A stretch of DNA of 35,259 nt from Bacillota bacterium (GCA_021786825.1 JAJYMS010000264.1:1-35259), one strand, 5' to 3'. Shown: positions 7,907 to 17,050, numbered from the stretch's first letter. Notes: generated from the sequence alone by a model not told the origin. Numbers and translations are program-made.

Positions 7907-10414
7907 CTATTGCGGCGGTACCAGAGCGCTGTAGTCAAACGCGGTGATACGGTTGGTAATCAGCGAATTGACGTAGACGCGCCCGTTGCCGGTTTCGACG
8001 TGTTCCGCTGAGAATAGACCACCCGGCCTGGTTCCCAGGTGCGGGTCGAGCCAATAACCACGGAAAGTCGGCTGAATTTGCTTGTTCAGATCCGGCTGGT
8101 AGCCGTTGGGATTGTCGTAGGAACGGGCAATCAGGTTGAACCCGTCCCCGACAAGGAACGAGCTGTTGGGGATGTCGTAGTCCACGCCGACCGGGAGGAA
8201 GAACTCAGTCGCCGTGATACCGGCCGGATGGTCGTAAGTGCCGCCACCCTTCCCAACCTTGCCGATGTACGCGCCGGTTGCACGGTCAAACACCTGGATG
8301 CGCTGATTGCGGCGGTCAGCCACGTAGACCCTGGTGTCAACCGCCGTCACGTCCTGGATCTGGTCGAACGTGCCGTCGGCCCCTTCAGCGTAGAATGCCG
8401 GACCGAGCTGCCAGCCGCCGCCACTGTCGTTGCCCTTGTTGCTATCCGGCCCGCCGGCGTGCCACTGATAGCTCAGGGTGCCCCAGTACCAATCGTACGT
8501 GAACTTCCAGAGGTACCCCTGGCTGCTGGTCACATACACCCCGTAGAGGTCATTGGCGGCGTCCTCAAGCTGGATGTCGACGGCTACGGGGTAGTTCCCG
8601 CCCAGATACGAGATTTCGGGGGCGCTGAGACCCGTCGTCCGGTACGTCAAGTTGAACACGTCTTGGTAGTTTCCCTGGCGATCGTAAACGCGGAGGGAAC
8701 TGTCACCGGTGTACGGCAACGGCAACGATGCATCGGCCGCAACCAGCACGCCCACCTCATAGGCGGTGGTGCCCGTGGGTGGTTGGTAGACGTGAATTCC
8801 CGTCGCGCCGGTGGAGATAGTCCCGCCCGAGAAGAGTCCCAGGTACCCACCCGTTGAATCATACATGTTGATGCGGGTGTTGGGCGTATCGCTAACCAGG
8901 AGCAGGTTGTTGTTCGTGCCGTCGGTCGGCAGAAAGGCCATCTCGCCGACAAAATCAAGCTGTCCCGCAAGCGTCCGGGGATGGCCCCAGAATTCATGAG
9001 CGCTCGCGCCGCCGACCCCCTCCGATACCGAGCAGCGCAAAATGTCCGTGCCAGAAGGATCCTCCCAGCATTTCTTGATGCGGTGGTTGCCGGTATCACT
9101 GACCAAGATGACCGGCGCGTTCTGGTAAAACACGCCCCACGCCCAGACGTCTTCCGTGTAGAACCCGCCGCCCGAATATTCCAGAGGCACGGCATCGTTG
9201 GGCAGTTGGAAGGCCTCATCTTCCGTGAGGGCAGTGGACGAGGTGCGCATTTCGACCTGGTGAAGGCCGAGCCTGCCATAAATCCACACGGGGGCAGCGT
9301 CGCTGGCAAGCGTCGAACGGTACTTGACGGTGCCGCTCGCCGGGTCGGCCAGGTTGGCAAACTTGAGCAATCGGCCGTTGAACGTGTCGGCGACGTAGAG
9401 GTTACCGTCGCGGTCCGCGCGGACGCCGCGGGGGCGCTTCAGGTGGTCGGCCGTTCCGCCGTAGACGAAGCGGCCCAGGATATCCACCAGCGTCAGGGCG
9501 CCGGTGTTCCGGTCAGCCTCGTAGATCTTGATCCGGTTGTTGCCGTTATCGGCGATATAGATGTACGTGTGAGAACCGTCAGGCGAGCGCCAGAAGGCCA
9601 GTCCCTGGGGAATGCGGAAGCCCTGGATCTTATCTGGCTGTCCGGCATAGTCGTCGTAGGACGTTGAATCAGTGCCATAGTCCTTATCAACACCCCGGAT
9701 GATCGGGCCGGCCGGGACGTAATCCCCGGAGCTGTTCTGCCACCCGAGCGTGGTCACCAAGCTGGCCGTATAGGTGGTCGGGTCAAGGGCAAACCCCTTG
9801 ACGCGATGGTTAAACTCGTCGGAAACGTACATGTACCCATTCGGCGTCACCACCAGGTTGCGCGGCAGTTTCAGTTCATCACCGCCGGCGTGCCCTTCGT
9901 GGCCGAAGGAGGCGACATAGTAGAACTTTCCGGGGTCGCCGGGATCCGTGTGATAGAAGTGAATCTGATGGGTGCCGATGTCGTTGACGTACAGACCGGC
10001 CAGGCGGTCATCGTCCGCCTCGCCTTTCGAGAGGAAGTAAATGCCCAGGGGCGCCTCGATCGTCGGCACCTTGGTGGCCGTGCTGCCGGGATCAATCAAG
10101 GTGTCCTGGTCGTTGAGTTCCCCGATCAGTTCGCCGTTCAGATTGAAAACCCGGATTTTGTAGTCGCCCACGTCAGCAACGTAGACGCGCGCGGCGCTGG
10201 GATCCGTCGTGAGGGTGTCCTTGTCGTACGTGACCGTGGTGGGCGTGTTGAACTGGTAACGCTGATGGGGAACCTCGGCGGTCAGTTCGCCCGATCGGTC
10301 TTCATCAGCGAAGGTGATGAACCCGGAACCGGCCGCGGGAATCGTTCCCGGGTTGGAGAAAACACCAAGCAGAAACAGGGCCAAGACAACTGGTCTCGTC
10401 CGGCTGAACCGCAC
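7907..10414 (-). CDS. Secreted NHL-repeat beta-propeller protein, 835 aa
   Basis: N-terminal hydrophobic segment (PVVLALFLLGVFSNPGTIPAAG) and repeated NHL motifs 'ARVYVADVGDYKIRVF', 'GYMYVSDEFNHRVKGF', 'TYIYIADNGNNRIKIY', 'GNLYVADTFNGRLLKF', 'TRVYVADRRNQRIQVF'. Confidence 0.9.
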   Translation of the reverse strand: MRFSRTRPVVLALFLLGVFSNPGTIPAAGSGFITFADEDRSGELTAEVPHQRYQFNTPTTVTYDKDTLTTDPSAARVYVADVGDYKIRVFNLNGELIGELNDQDTLIDPGSTATKVPTIEAPLGIYFLSKGEADDDRLAGLYVNDIGTHQIHFYHTDPGDPGKFYYVASFGHEGHAGGDELKLPRNLVVTPNGYMYVSDEFNHRVKGFALDPTTYTASLVTTLGWQNSSGDYVPAGPIIRGVDKDYGTDSTSYDDYAGQPDKIQGFRIPQGLAFWRSPDGSHTYIYIADNGNNRIKIYEADRNTGALTLVDILGRFVYGGTADHLKRPRGVRADRDGNLYVADTFNGRLLKFANLADPASGTVKYRSTLASDAAPVWIYGRLGLHQVEMRTSSTALTEDEAFQLPNDAVPLEYSGGGFYTEDVWAWGVFYQNAPVILVSDTGNHRIKKCWEDPSGTDILRCSVSEGVGGASAHEFWGHPRTLAGQLDFVGEMAFLPTDGTNNNLLLVSDTPNTRINMYDSTGGYLGLFSGGTISTGATGIHVYQPPTGTTAYEVGVLVAADASLPLPYTGDSSLRVYDRQGNYQDVFNLTYRTTGLSAPEISYLGGNYPVAVDIQLEDAANDLYGVYVTSSQGYLWKFTYDWYWGTLSYQWHAGGPDSNKGNDSGGGWQLGPAFYAEGADGTFDQIQDVTAVDTRVYVADRRNQRIQVFDRATGAYIGKVGKGGGTYDHPAGITATEFFLPVGVDYDIPNSSFLVGDGFNLIARSYDNPNGYQPDLNKQIQPTFRGYWLDPHLGTRPGGLFSAEHVETGNGRVYVNSLITNRITAFDYSALVPPQ

Positions 10415-10442
10415 GCCACTTCCCTCCCCCGCTCTTGATGGG

Positions 10443-11225
10443 TCACCTTCTCGCGGCGTTTCCCAGGAAAGCTACCATGCCGTGTTTGGCTTCGTCCGTC
10501 ACAATCTGTTCACAGAAATGCCGCTGCTCGTCCCTTAACCGTTCGGCCACGTCGAGATAATCGGCGCGAAGCAGGTGTTTGGTTCGCTGGAGGCTGCCGA
10601 GTTTCATCGCCGCGATCTCGCTCGCGGCCGTCCGAGCCTCCTCCCGGATCCGGTCAACCGGCACGATGCGGCTGGCCAACCCCCAAGCCACGGCTTGGTC
10701 AGCCGTGATGGTCTGGTTGCGCAATAGCACCTCGGCAGCCCGCTTCAGGCCGATGAGCCGCGGCAGCAACGCCGTCCAGCCGCCGTCCGGACTGAATCCG
10801 ACCACTGGGTAGTACGGTGTGAAACCGGCCCCGGGCGCAAGGAGCACGATATCGGACGCGAGGACGAGCCCCAGTGAACCTCCGGTGACGATACCGTGCA
10901 CGGCAGCCACCACCGGCACGGGGAATTCGAGCAGCAACAGGATCGCCTGGTTCAGCAACCCGACCAGCCTGGCGGAGTACGCCTCCGCCCGATCCCGATG
11001 CTCATGAAAGGCGCGCACGTCGCCGCCGGTGGAGAAGGACCGCCCGTTCGCCTGCAGCACCATGACTCGCAGGTCCTCCCGCTCGCGCAGCTCTGCCAGG
11101 CCTTCCACCAGTTCCTGCAACAGCTCCGGCACGAGGCTGTTGTGCCGCCGCGGTCGGTTCAGCGTGATCGTCCCAATGGCACCGCCGGTTTCAATCTGTA
11201 CCCCTGAGCCCAATTTTTCTGTCAC
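10443..11225 (-). CDS. Enoyl-CoA hydratase/isomerase (crotonase) family protein, possibly PaaG/isomerase-like
   Basis: 260 aa with crotonase fold motifs 'VVAAVHGIVTGGSLGLVLASDIVLLAPGAGF' and 'SPDGGWTALLPRLIGLKRAAEVLLRNQTITADQAVAWGLASRIVP'. Confidence 0.88.
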   Translation of the reverse strand: MTEKLGSGVQIETGGAIGTITLNRPRRHNSLVPELLQELVEGLAELREREDLRVMVLQANGRSFSTGGDVRAFHEHRDRAEAYSARLVGLLNQAILLLLEFPVPVVAAVHGIVTGGSLGLVLASDIVLLAPGAGFTPYYPVVGFSPDGGWTALLPRLIGLKRAAEVLLRNQTITADQAVAWGLASRIVPVDRIREEARTAASEIAAMKLGSLQRTKHLLRADYLDVAERLRDEQRHFCEQIVTDEAKHGMVAFLGNAARR

Positions 11226-11245
11226 CCCAGGTACGCCTCCGGGGC

Positions 11246-12502
11246 CTATTGCTTAACCTGCACGGGTGGCGCGGTCTCCTCGGGCGTGTACTCCTTGATC
11301 AGCTTCGGGATGGGATACGTGTAGTTCGGATCCTTGCTGATCTCCACGAAATACATGGGCTGTAGGGCCTGGTGGTCTTCCTTGCGGAAGATGTACCGCC
11401 CCTTGGGCCCATCGAAGCTCAGGCCCTCGAGGACGGTGATCAGTTTCTGGGCATCGGTCGACCCGGCCTTCTCGATCGCCTTTACGATGGCGATGCCCGA
11501 TGCCATGCCGCCGGCCGTAAAGATGTCCGGCGGGGCGCCGTAGCGCTTCTGGTGTTCCGCTACCAACCAATCGTTCGTCTTGTTCTTGGGGATCGTGTAG
11601 AAGTAGCGCACGACCCCGCGCAGCCCGACGGCGGCATCCCCCAGCCCCTGCAGGGAAGCTCGGTCGCCGATGCTGGTGGTGACCTTCATCTTCCGGTACA
11701 GGCCCAGTTCGTTGATCTGCTGGAAGAGCTTGAGTGCGCTTCCTCCGGCCCAGGTGACCATCAGGACGTCGGGCTTGAGGTCCACCACTTGCTGCAGGTA
11801 GGTCGCGAAATCCTTGGCCTCCAGCGGGATGTTGATGTCCTTGATGACCTCACCGCCGCTCGCCTTGAAGACGGGATCCCAGGACTGTTGGGCGGACTTG
11901 CCGAAGGCGTTGTCCGGCGCCAGGTGGACGATGCGCTTGCCCAGCGTCTCCACCGTCGCTTTGCCGCCGGTCAGCGCATCCTGGCTGGTGTTGCCGCCGG
12001 TCCGGAAGACGTACTTGTTGAAGTTGGTGGTAGTGAGCTGGTCGCCCGCCGCCGGGTCGACCATGAAGATCACCCCATACTGCTTTGCCAATTCCGCCAC
12101 CTGCAGGGCTACGGGCGTGAGGGCCGAACCTTGGAGGATATCCGCCTTGTCCTGGTCCAGGAGCTTGACGGTCTTCTGCTTTCCCACGTCAGGGCTGCCG
12201 GTGTCGTCTTCGACGATGATTTCGATCGGCCGCCCCAGGACCTTCTTGGTGCCGCCGGTGGCGAAGTCAATGCCCAGCCGCAGCCCCTTGATCTCCTGGT
12301 CGGCGTACCCGGCCAGGAGGCCGGTCACGGACGTCACCACGCCAATTTTGATCGGCTTTGCAGCACCGCCATTCTGCTGGCCGGAACCGGAACTGATTCC
12401 GGTCGTGGATTGGTTACAGGCCCCGGCAAGCAGAACGACAACCATCGCCAGTGCGACGAGCGAGACCCGGTGCAAGCGCATCACAGTACCCCCTTTGATC
12501 AT
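11246..12502 (-). CDS. LivK-type ABC transporter substrate-binding lipoprotein
   Basis: Lipoprotein-like N-terminus (...LLAGACNQ), then 'IKIGVVTSVTGLLAGYADQEIKGLRLGIDFATGG' and 'ALTPVALQVAELAKQYGVIFMVDPAA', peripla_BP_6 type. Confidence 0.92.
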   Translation of the reverse strand: MIKGGTVMRLHRVSLVALAMVVVLLAGACNQSTTGISSGSGQQNGGAAKPIKIGVVTSVTGLLAGYADQEIKGLRLGIDFATGGTKKVLGRPIEIIVEDDTGSPDVGKQKTVKLLDQDKADILQGSALTPVALQVAELAKQYGVIFMVDPAAGDQLTTTNFNKYVFRTGGNTSQDALTGGKATVETLGKRIVHLAPDNAFGKSAQQSWDPVFKASGGEVIKDINIPLEAKDFATYLQQVVDLKPDVLMVTWAGGSALKLFQQINELGLYRKMKVTTSIGDRASLQGLGDAAVGLRGVVRYFYTIPKNKTNDWLVAEHQKRYGAPPDIFTAGGMASGIAIVKAIEKAGSTDAQKLITVLEGLSFDGPKGRYIFRKEDHQALQPMYFVEISKDPNYTYPIPKLIKEYTPEETAPPVQVKQ

Positions 12503-12549
12503 TGAATAAAGGCCCTCTTGACATACCCTCGGTTACGGCAGCGCCGGCA

Positions 12550-13551
12550 TCACCCCCAGGACAGAGCAGTGGCGGCCCACGTGTACCCGGTGCCGGCACT
12601 CAGGAAGATGATCAGGTCCCCCGGCTGCAGGATCCGCCGCTTGTTCGCCTCATCCAGCGCGACCAGGGGATCGATCGCGGACATGTGGCCATGGCTTTCG
12701 AGGTAGACACGGCGCTCCGGGGGAACCCCCAGCGCTTCCATCACGCGCCGAAACAGCGATCGTTTGGTGTGGAGCATCGCCACAAACCGGATCTGCTCCG
12801 GCTGGTAGCCGCTTCGCTCCGCCGCCAGTCGGGCTACCTGAATGAAGCGTTCCGCGGAGACAGGGTCCAGCCGCCGCTTCATCTCCTGGGGATCGGACAC
12901 GTCAAGGAAATGAAGACCTTCTTCGACGGTGCTGAGGCTGGCCGGCTTCTTGGTCCCACCGGCAGGCACTTTCACAAATCCGTGAAAAGACCCGTCCGAA
13001 ATGGCGGCCGTGGCCAGCACGGGGTTGTGGCGGTGCCCACGCTTCAGCAAAGCCGCCGCCGCCCCGTCGCCGAAGTTGAACATGAAGCGGGAGCGGGGGT
13101 TGCGGTAGTCGATCAGGGTTGACTCCTTACTGGCCCCCGCGAGGAGAACCGTGCGCAGGTGCGGGTTGGCCAGCAGCATCGAACGCGCTACGTCCAGAGC
13201 TATGGGCAGGCCCGCGCTGACGCACATCACTTCGAAGGCCATGGCGCGGCGGGCGCCGAGTTCGTACTGGATCTTGGGCGCGGCCATCCAGACGGGATAG
13301 TCCTTGTGCGGGCTCCCAAAGTAGAGCACGGCATCAATCTCCTCGGCCGGCACATGGGAGAGCAGCGGCCTTGCAGCCCGCACCGCCATGTCGGAGACGT
13401 GCTCGTCCGGTGCCGCCCTGCCCTTGCGGAGCAAGCCGAACTTCTCTTCGATCACCTCCCGGGCAAGACCGGTCCGGGTGGCGATTTCAGCACTGGACTC
13501 GGAAGTCTGGGGTATGTAGACATTGAAGGCGACCAATCCTACCGTCTCCAC
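12550..13551 (-). CDS. 3-oxoacyl-ACP synthase III-like (thiolase superfamily) enzyme
   Basis: 333 aa. FabH-like architecture with putative Cys110 (FEVMCVSAG), His261 (AMLHTKRS) and C-terminal 'SHGHMSAIDPLVALDEANK...GDLIIFLSAGTGYTWAATALSWG'. Confidence 0.85.
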   Translation of the reverse strand: METVGLVAFNVYIPQTSESSAEIATRTGLAREVIEEKFGLLRKGRAAPDEHVSDMAVRAARPLLSHVPAEEIDAVLYFGSPHKDYPVWMAAPKIQYELGARRAMAFEVMCVSAGLPIALDVARSMLLANPHLRTVLLAGASKESTLIDYRNPRSRFMFNFGDGAAAALLKRGHRHNPVLATAAISDGSFHGFVKVPAGGTKKPASLSTVEEGLHFLDVSDPQEMKRRLDPVSAERFIQVARLAAERSGYQPEQIRFVAMLHTKRSLFRRVMEALGVPPERRVYLESHGHMSAIDPLVALDEANKRRILQPGDLIIFLSAGTGYTWAATALSWG

Positions 13552-13569
13552 GATCCGGCGAGCCCCCCG

Positions 13570-15108
13570 TCAGTTGGAAGTGCTTAACCTGGCGGCCAGT
13601 TCGGCCTTGGTGACCTTCCCGGCGGCGTTCCGGGGAAACTCGCTGACCAGATGGATGCGCTTGGGCACCTTGTAGCGAGCCAGGCGGGTCCCGCAGTATG
13701 CCCGGAGTTCTTCTTCCGTGGGGGTTGACTCGGGAGCGGCCACCACCGCGGCGTGGGGGACTTCGCCCCACTGGGAGTCCGCAACGCCATAGACCGCCGC
13801 TTCCACCACCTGCGGGTGGGACTGTAGCACCTGCTCCACCTCGACAGGGTAAACGTTCTCACCGCCTGAGATGATCATCTCCTTCAGGCGCCCCGCTACG
13901 GTGACGAAGCCCTCGGCGTCGGCCCAGGCCAGGTCGCCGGTGTGAAACCATCCATCCTGAACCGCCTGCCTGTTCGCCTCCTCGTTCTGCCAGTAGTACG
14001 CGAACACGTTGGGACCTTTCGCGATGATCTCGCCCACCTGATCCGGGCCCACCGGGGCGGCGCTGACAGGGTCGACGAGCCGGACCCGATTGAAGGGCGC
14101 TGGTCGGCCGATGGTCCCCTGCTTTCGGTTAAAGTCTTCCTCCACCAGCATGAAGACGGTGGGCGATGTCTCCGTGAGCCCATAGCCCTGGCCAAAGGGG
14201 ATGCGGCGTGCTTGGAAGGCGCGGATCAGGTCAACGGGGCAGGGTGCACCGCCGCTGTAGAACATGCGGACCGCCGCCAAGTCGGGATGCAACCGGTCGA
14301 TAGCCTCCAGCAGGCGCTGGTGAACGGTAGGCACGCCGAAGACGATGGTGACCCTCTCGCGTTCGATCTGGTGCAGGGCCGCCTCGGGCTCAAAACGGCT
14401 GGGGATGATGACCCGTCCGCCGGCCAGCAGAGTGGGCAGGGTAAAAAGGCCCAGCCCGCCGATGTGGAACATCGGCAGCAGGGTAATAGAGACATCCGAG
14501 GACCGGAGGTCGATGGTCAGGAGATCGTTCATTGCGTTCCAGAACATGTTCGCATGGGTGAGCACAGCGCCTTTTGGTTTGCCGGTGGTGCCAGACGTGT
14601 AGCCGATCAGCAGGGGAAGGTCCCAGGGCAGCGGCTCGGGGTCCCCTTTGTCCTCTGCCTCGCCTGCCATCAACTCCTCCAGGTCCAGGAGATCGTCGGG
14701 GCCTGTCTCCGCGCCCCCATTCAGGCGCACGGGCGCAGGCAGGCTAAGGCGGTTGGAGAGGTCCTTGGCGACGGCCAGGTACTCCGCGCTGGCGAAGATG
14801 CGGCGGGCGCCGCTGTCCTTGAGTTGATACTCCTGTTCGAAAGGGGTGAGCCGCCAGTTGAGTGGGACCAGCACCAGCCCGCACCGGGCTACCGCCATCA
14901 GCACCAGAAGGAATTCAGGCCCGTTGGCGCTGAGGAGGGCCACCCGTTCGCCCTGCCGCAGTTTCAGCCCGGCGCGCAGCGCGTGGGCCAAGCGCGCAAC
15001 TCGGTCGTCCAGTTCGCCATAGGTCCACCGCTCCTCGTCACCGACCACCGCCACCTTTGAGGGCCGCATCCAGGCCTGGGCTCTCAGCCAGTAACTGATG
15101 TCATACAA
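13570..15108 (-). CDS. AMP-dependent acyl-CoA synthetase/ligase
   Basis: 512 aa. 'IGYTSGTTGKPKGAVLTH', 'GYGLTETSP', 'YWQNEEANRQAVQDGWFHTGDLAWADAEGFVTVAGRLKEMIISGGENVYPVEVE', C-terminal 'NAAGKVTKAEL'. Confidence 0.95.
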   Translation of the reverse strand: MYDISYWLRAQAWMRPSKVAVVGDEERWTYGELDDRVARLAHALRAGLKLRQGERVALLSANGPEFLLVLMAVARCGLVLVPLNWRLTPFEQEYQLKDSGARRIFASAEYLAVAKDLSNRLSLPAPVRLNGGAETGPDDLLDLEELMAGEAEDKGDPEPLPWDLPLLIGYTSGTTGKPKGAVLTHANMFWNAMNDLLTIDLRSSDVSITLLPMFHIGGLGLFTLPTLLAGGRVIIPSRFEPEAALHQIERERVTIVFGVPTVHQRLLEAIDRLHPDLAAVRMFYSGGAPCPVDLIRAFQARRIPFGQGYGLTETSPTVFMLVEEDFNRKQGTIGRPAPFNRVRLVDPVSAAPVGPDQVGEIIAKGPNVFAYYWQNEEANRQAVQDGWFHTGDLAWADAEGFVTVAGRLKEMIISGGENVYPVEVEQVLQSHPQVVEAAVYGVADSQWGEVPHAAVVAAPESTPTEEELRAYCGTRLARYKVPKRIHLVSEFPRNAAGKVTKAELAARLSTSN

Positions 15109-15114
15109 GGCGCT

Positions 15115-15807
15115 TCACCCCTCCCCTTCCAATGGAACGGTTGCGTCGGACGTGGTTTCACCGGGCGGCCGCTCCTCGGCCGGATCCAGGCCGTGCAAGA
15201 CGAAGGAGGCGATGCTCTCCAACACGTCTTCCGGAGGCATGGTTCGCTGCCAGAGCGACCACCGCATCCCGACCATCTGAAAGAGCCCCATGAGGGCATA
15301 GGCGATAGCTTCGGGATTGAGACGACGGATCTGCTCCCTGGCCATCGCCTGCCGAAGTCCTCGCACATACCCCTCTGCCAGGCGCTCGTAGTACCACTGG
15401 TAGAGTTCCGGATCCACCGATTCGCATTCCCGCAGCACCGAATAGAGATTCCGCCGGCGAAGCACGAAAGAGAGGAACGTCTCAAAACCGACCCGTTCCG
15501 CGTCCTTTCGGTCAACGAGGGGGACCACCGCTTCCTGCAGTTCACGGCGCAAATCGTGGCTCAACTGGCGGACCAACTCCCGGAAGATTTCTTCCTTGGT
15601 CCTGAAGTGGACGTAGAAGGTTCCTTGCGCCACCCGGGCCCGGCGGGTAAGCTCCGAAATGGAGGCCCGGTAAAAACCGAACTCTGCAAACACCGCTTCG
15701 GCCGCTTCCAGCAGGCGCTGGCGGGTCGCTTCGGCGCGATCTTTCATCGGAACGTCTTTGCGCGCCGGAACTTGAGCTTCCTGGCTCGCTGACTCGAACT
15801 TTGACAC
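15115..15807 (-). CDS. TetR/AcrR-family transcriptional regulator
   Basis: 'RQRLLEAAEAVFAEFGFYRASISELTRRARVAQGTFYVHFRTKEEIF', a canonical TetR HTH. Start at GTG 15807 or ATG 15747. Confidence 0.93.
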   Translation of the reverse strand: MSKFESASQEAQVPARKDVPMKDRAEATRQRLLEAAEAVFAEFGFYRASISELTRRARVAQGTFYVHFRTKEEIFRELVRQLSHDLRRELQEAVVPLVDRKDAERVGFETFLSFVLRRRNLYSVLRECESVDPELYQWYYERLAEGYVRGLRQAMAREQIRRLNPEAIAYALMGLFQMVGMRWSLWQRTMPPEDVLESIASFVLHGLDPAEERPPGETTSDATVPLEGEG

Positions 15808-15823
15808 AACCCCTCACCTCTCC

Positions 15824-15909
15824 TGACTACTGACTACTGACTCAGCATTCATTTCACTTATCGTGTTAAATGTCCCTGTTACAAGACTTTGAGACTGACT
15901 AATGACTCG
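15824..15909. repeat. Heptad-spaced TGACT repeats flanking the probable tetR promoter region
   Basis: TGACTAC at 15824 and 15831, TGACTCA at 15838, then TGACTAA at 15896 and TGACTCG at 15903 (7-bp period in both clusters). Confidence 0.75.
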
Positions 15910-15979
15910 GTAATCAGTATTGCAAGTAAGCAAATACGACATCGCGCCGGGAATTCCTTCCTGACGCGAAGGGCCCTGA

Positions 15980-16019
15980 TAAAAAAGCGCCCCACTCCTC
16001 GTGAGGCGTAAGCGGCGCT
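15980..16019 (-). terminator. Intrinsic terminator downstream of the fabG-like SDR gene
   Basis: Minus strand AGCGCC-(gcttacgCCTCacGAGGagtg)-GGCGCT followed by TTTTT. Confidence 0.8.
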
Positions 16020-16044
16020 AGTTTGGCGGGCGATGGAGCTCGCC

Positions 16045-16827
16045 CTAACCGCCGGTCCAGAACCCGCCGTTGATGTCGATCGCCGCCCCGGAGATGTAGG
16101 AGGCCGCGTCGGAGGCAAGGAAGACCACCACGTCGGCGATCTCCTCCGGCCGGGCCAGGCGTCCGACGGCAATCTTGGTTTCGAGCTGCTCCTTGGCCTT
16201 CTCCGGCAGCGCTTGGGTCATCCGGGTGCGGATGTAGCCGGGAGCCACCGCGTTCACCGTGATCCCCCGGCGGGCAAATTCCGCTGCGGCGGACCGCGTC
16301 AAGCCCATCAGCCCCGCCTTGGCGGCGGCGTAGTAGGGCGTGCCGACGATCCCCGTCTTGCCCACGACGGAGGCGATGTTGATCACCCGCCCCCACCCGC
16401 GCTCCCGCATCCGGGGCAAGAGAGCGGCCATGCAGTTAAAAGGACCGCTAAGGTTCACCGCCAGCACGGCATCCCAATCCGCCTTGCGGGCCGACTTCAG
16501 CAGGCCGTCCCGGTTGATTCCGGCGTTGTTGACCAGGATGTCCAGCGGCCCGAAACGTGCCTCGGCCGCGCCCACAGCGGCCTGCACCCCCGCCGTATCG
16601 GAGACGTCAAAAGGAGTAAACTCCGCCCGGCGCCCGAGCTTGGCAATCTCCCCCACCAACACCGCCGCCGGGGCGGCGTCGATCTCGATGTCGTTCACCA
16701 GCACGTCTGCTCCGGCCTGGGCCAACCCCAGGGCGATGGCGCGGCCGAGCCCCTGCGCCGCCCCGGTCACCAACGCCCGGCGGCCGTCCAGCCGCAGCCG
16801 GTCCCAGTAGGTGCTACCATCCCCCAA
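16045..16827 (-). CDS. SDR-family oxidoreductase, 3-oxoacyl-ACP reductase-like
   Basis: 'ALVTGAAQGLGRAIALGLAQAGADVLVND', 'NNAGINRD', 'INIASVVGKTGIVGTPYYAAAKAGLMGLTRSAAAEFARRGITVNAVAPGYI'. Confidence 0.93.
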   Translation of the reverse strand: MGDGSTYWDRLRLDGRRALVTGAAQGLGRAIALGLAQAGADVLVNDIEIDAAPAAVLVGEIAKLGRRAEFTPFDVSDTAGVQAAVGAAEARFGPLDILVNNAGINRDGLLKSARKADWDAVLAVNLSGPFNCMAALLPRMRERGWGRVINIASVVGKTGIVGTPYYAAAKAGLMGLTRSAAAEFARRGITVNAVAPGYIRTRMTQALPEKAKEQLETKIAVGRLARPEEIADVVVFLASDAASYISGAAIDINGGFWTGG

Positions 16828-17037
16828 GGCTCTCCACCTCCGCTGTGCTTAGCCTCCCGCCGCTTTGGCGTCGTCTCGGGATCGAGGTCGCGAATCTGGC
16901 CCTGGGCCGCCGCCTTTCGCAGATCGAGCTCACCTCTCAGTGTTAGAATAATATTACATGCCGCCTGAAATTCCTGCTCCGCGAGCCAAAATGCGGACGC
17001 GAAGGAATCAGGGTACGCCGGCGCGAATAGGCCCCTC

Positions 17038-17043
17038 AGGAGG
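17038..17043 (+). promoter_or_regulatory. Consensus Shine-Dalgarno AGGAGG for the radical SAM gene
   Basis: AGGAGG, 7 nt before GTG at 17051. Confidence 0.8.
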
Positions 17044-17050
17044 CATCCCC

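Noticed and set aside
15917-15928. 12-mer TCAGTATTGCAA matching the reverse complement of TTGCAATACTGA near 4525
   Set aside because: Many 12-mer matches are expected by chance in 35 kb when both strands are compared; no extended similarity was seen.
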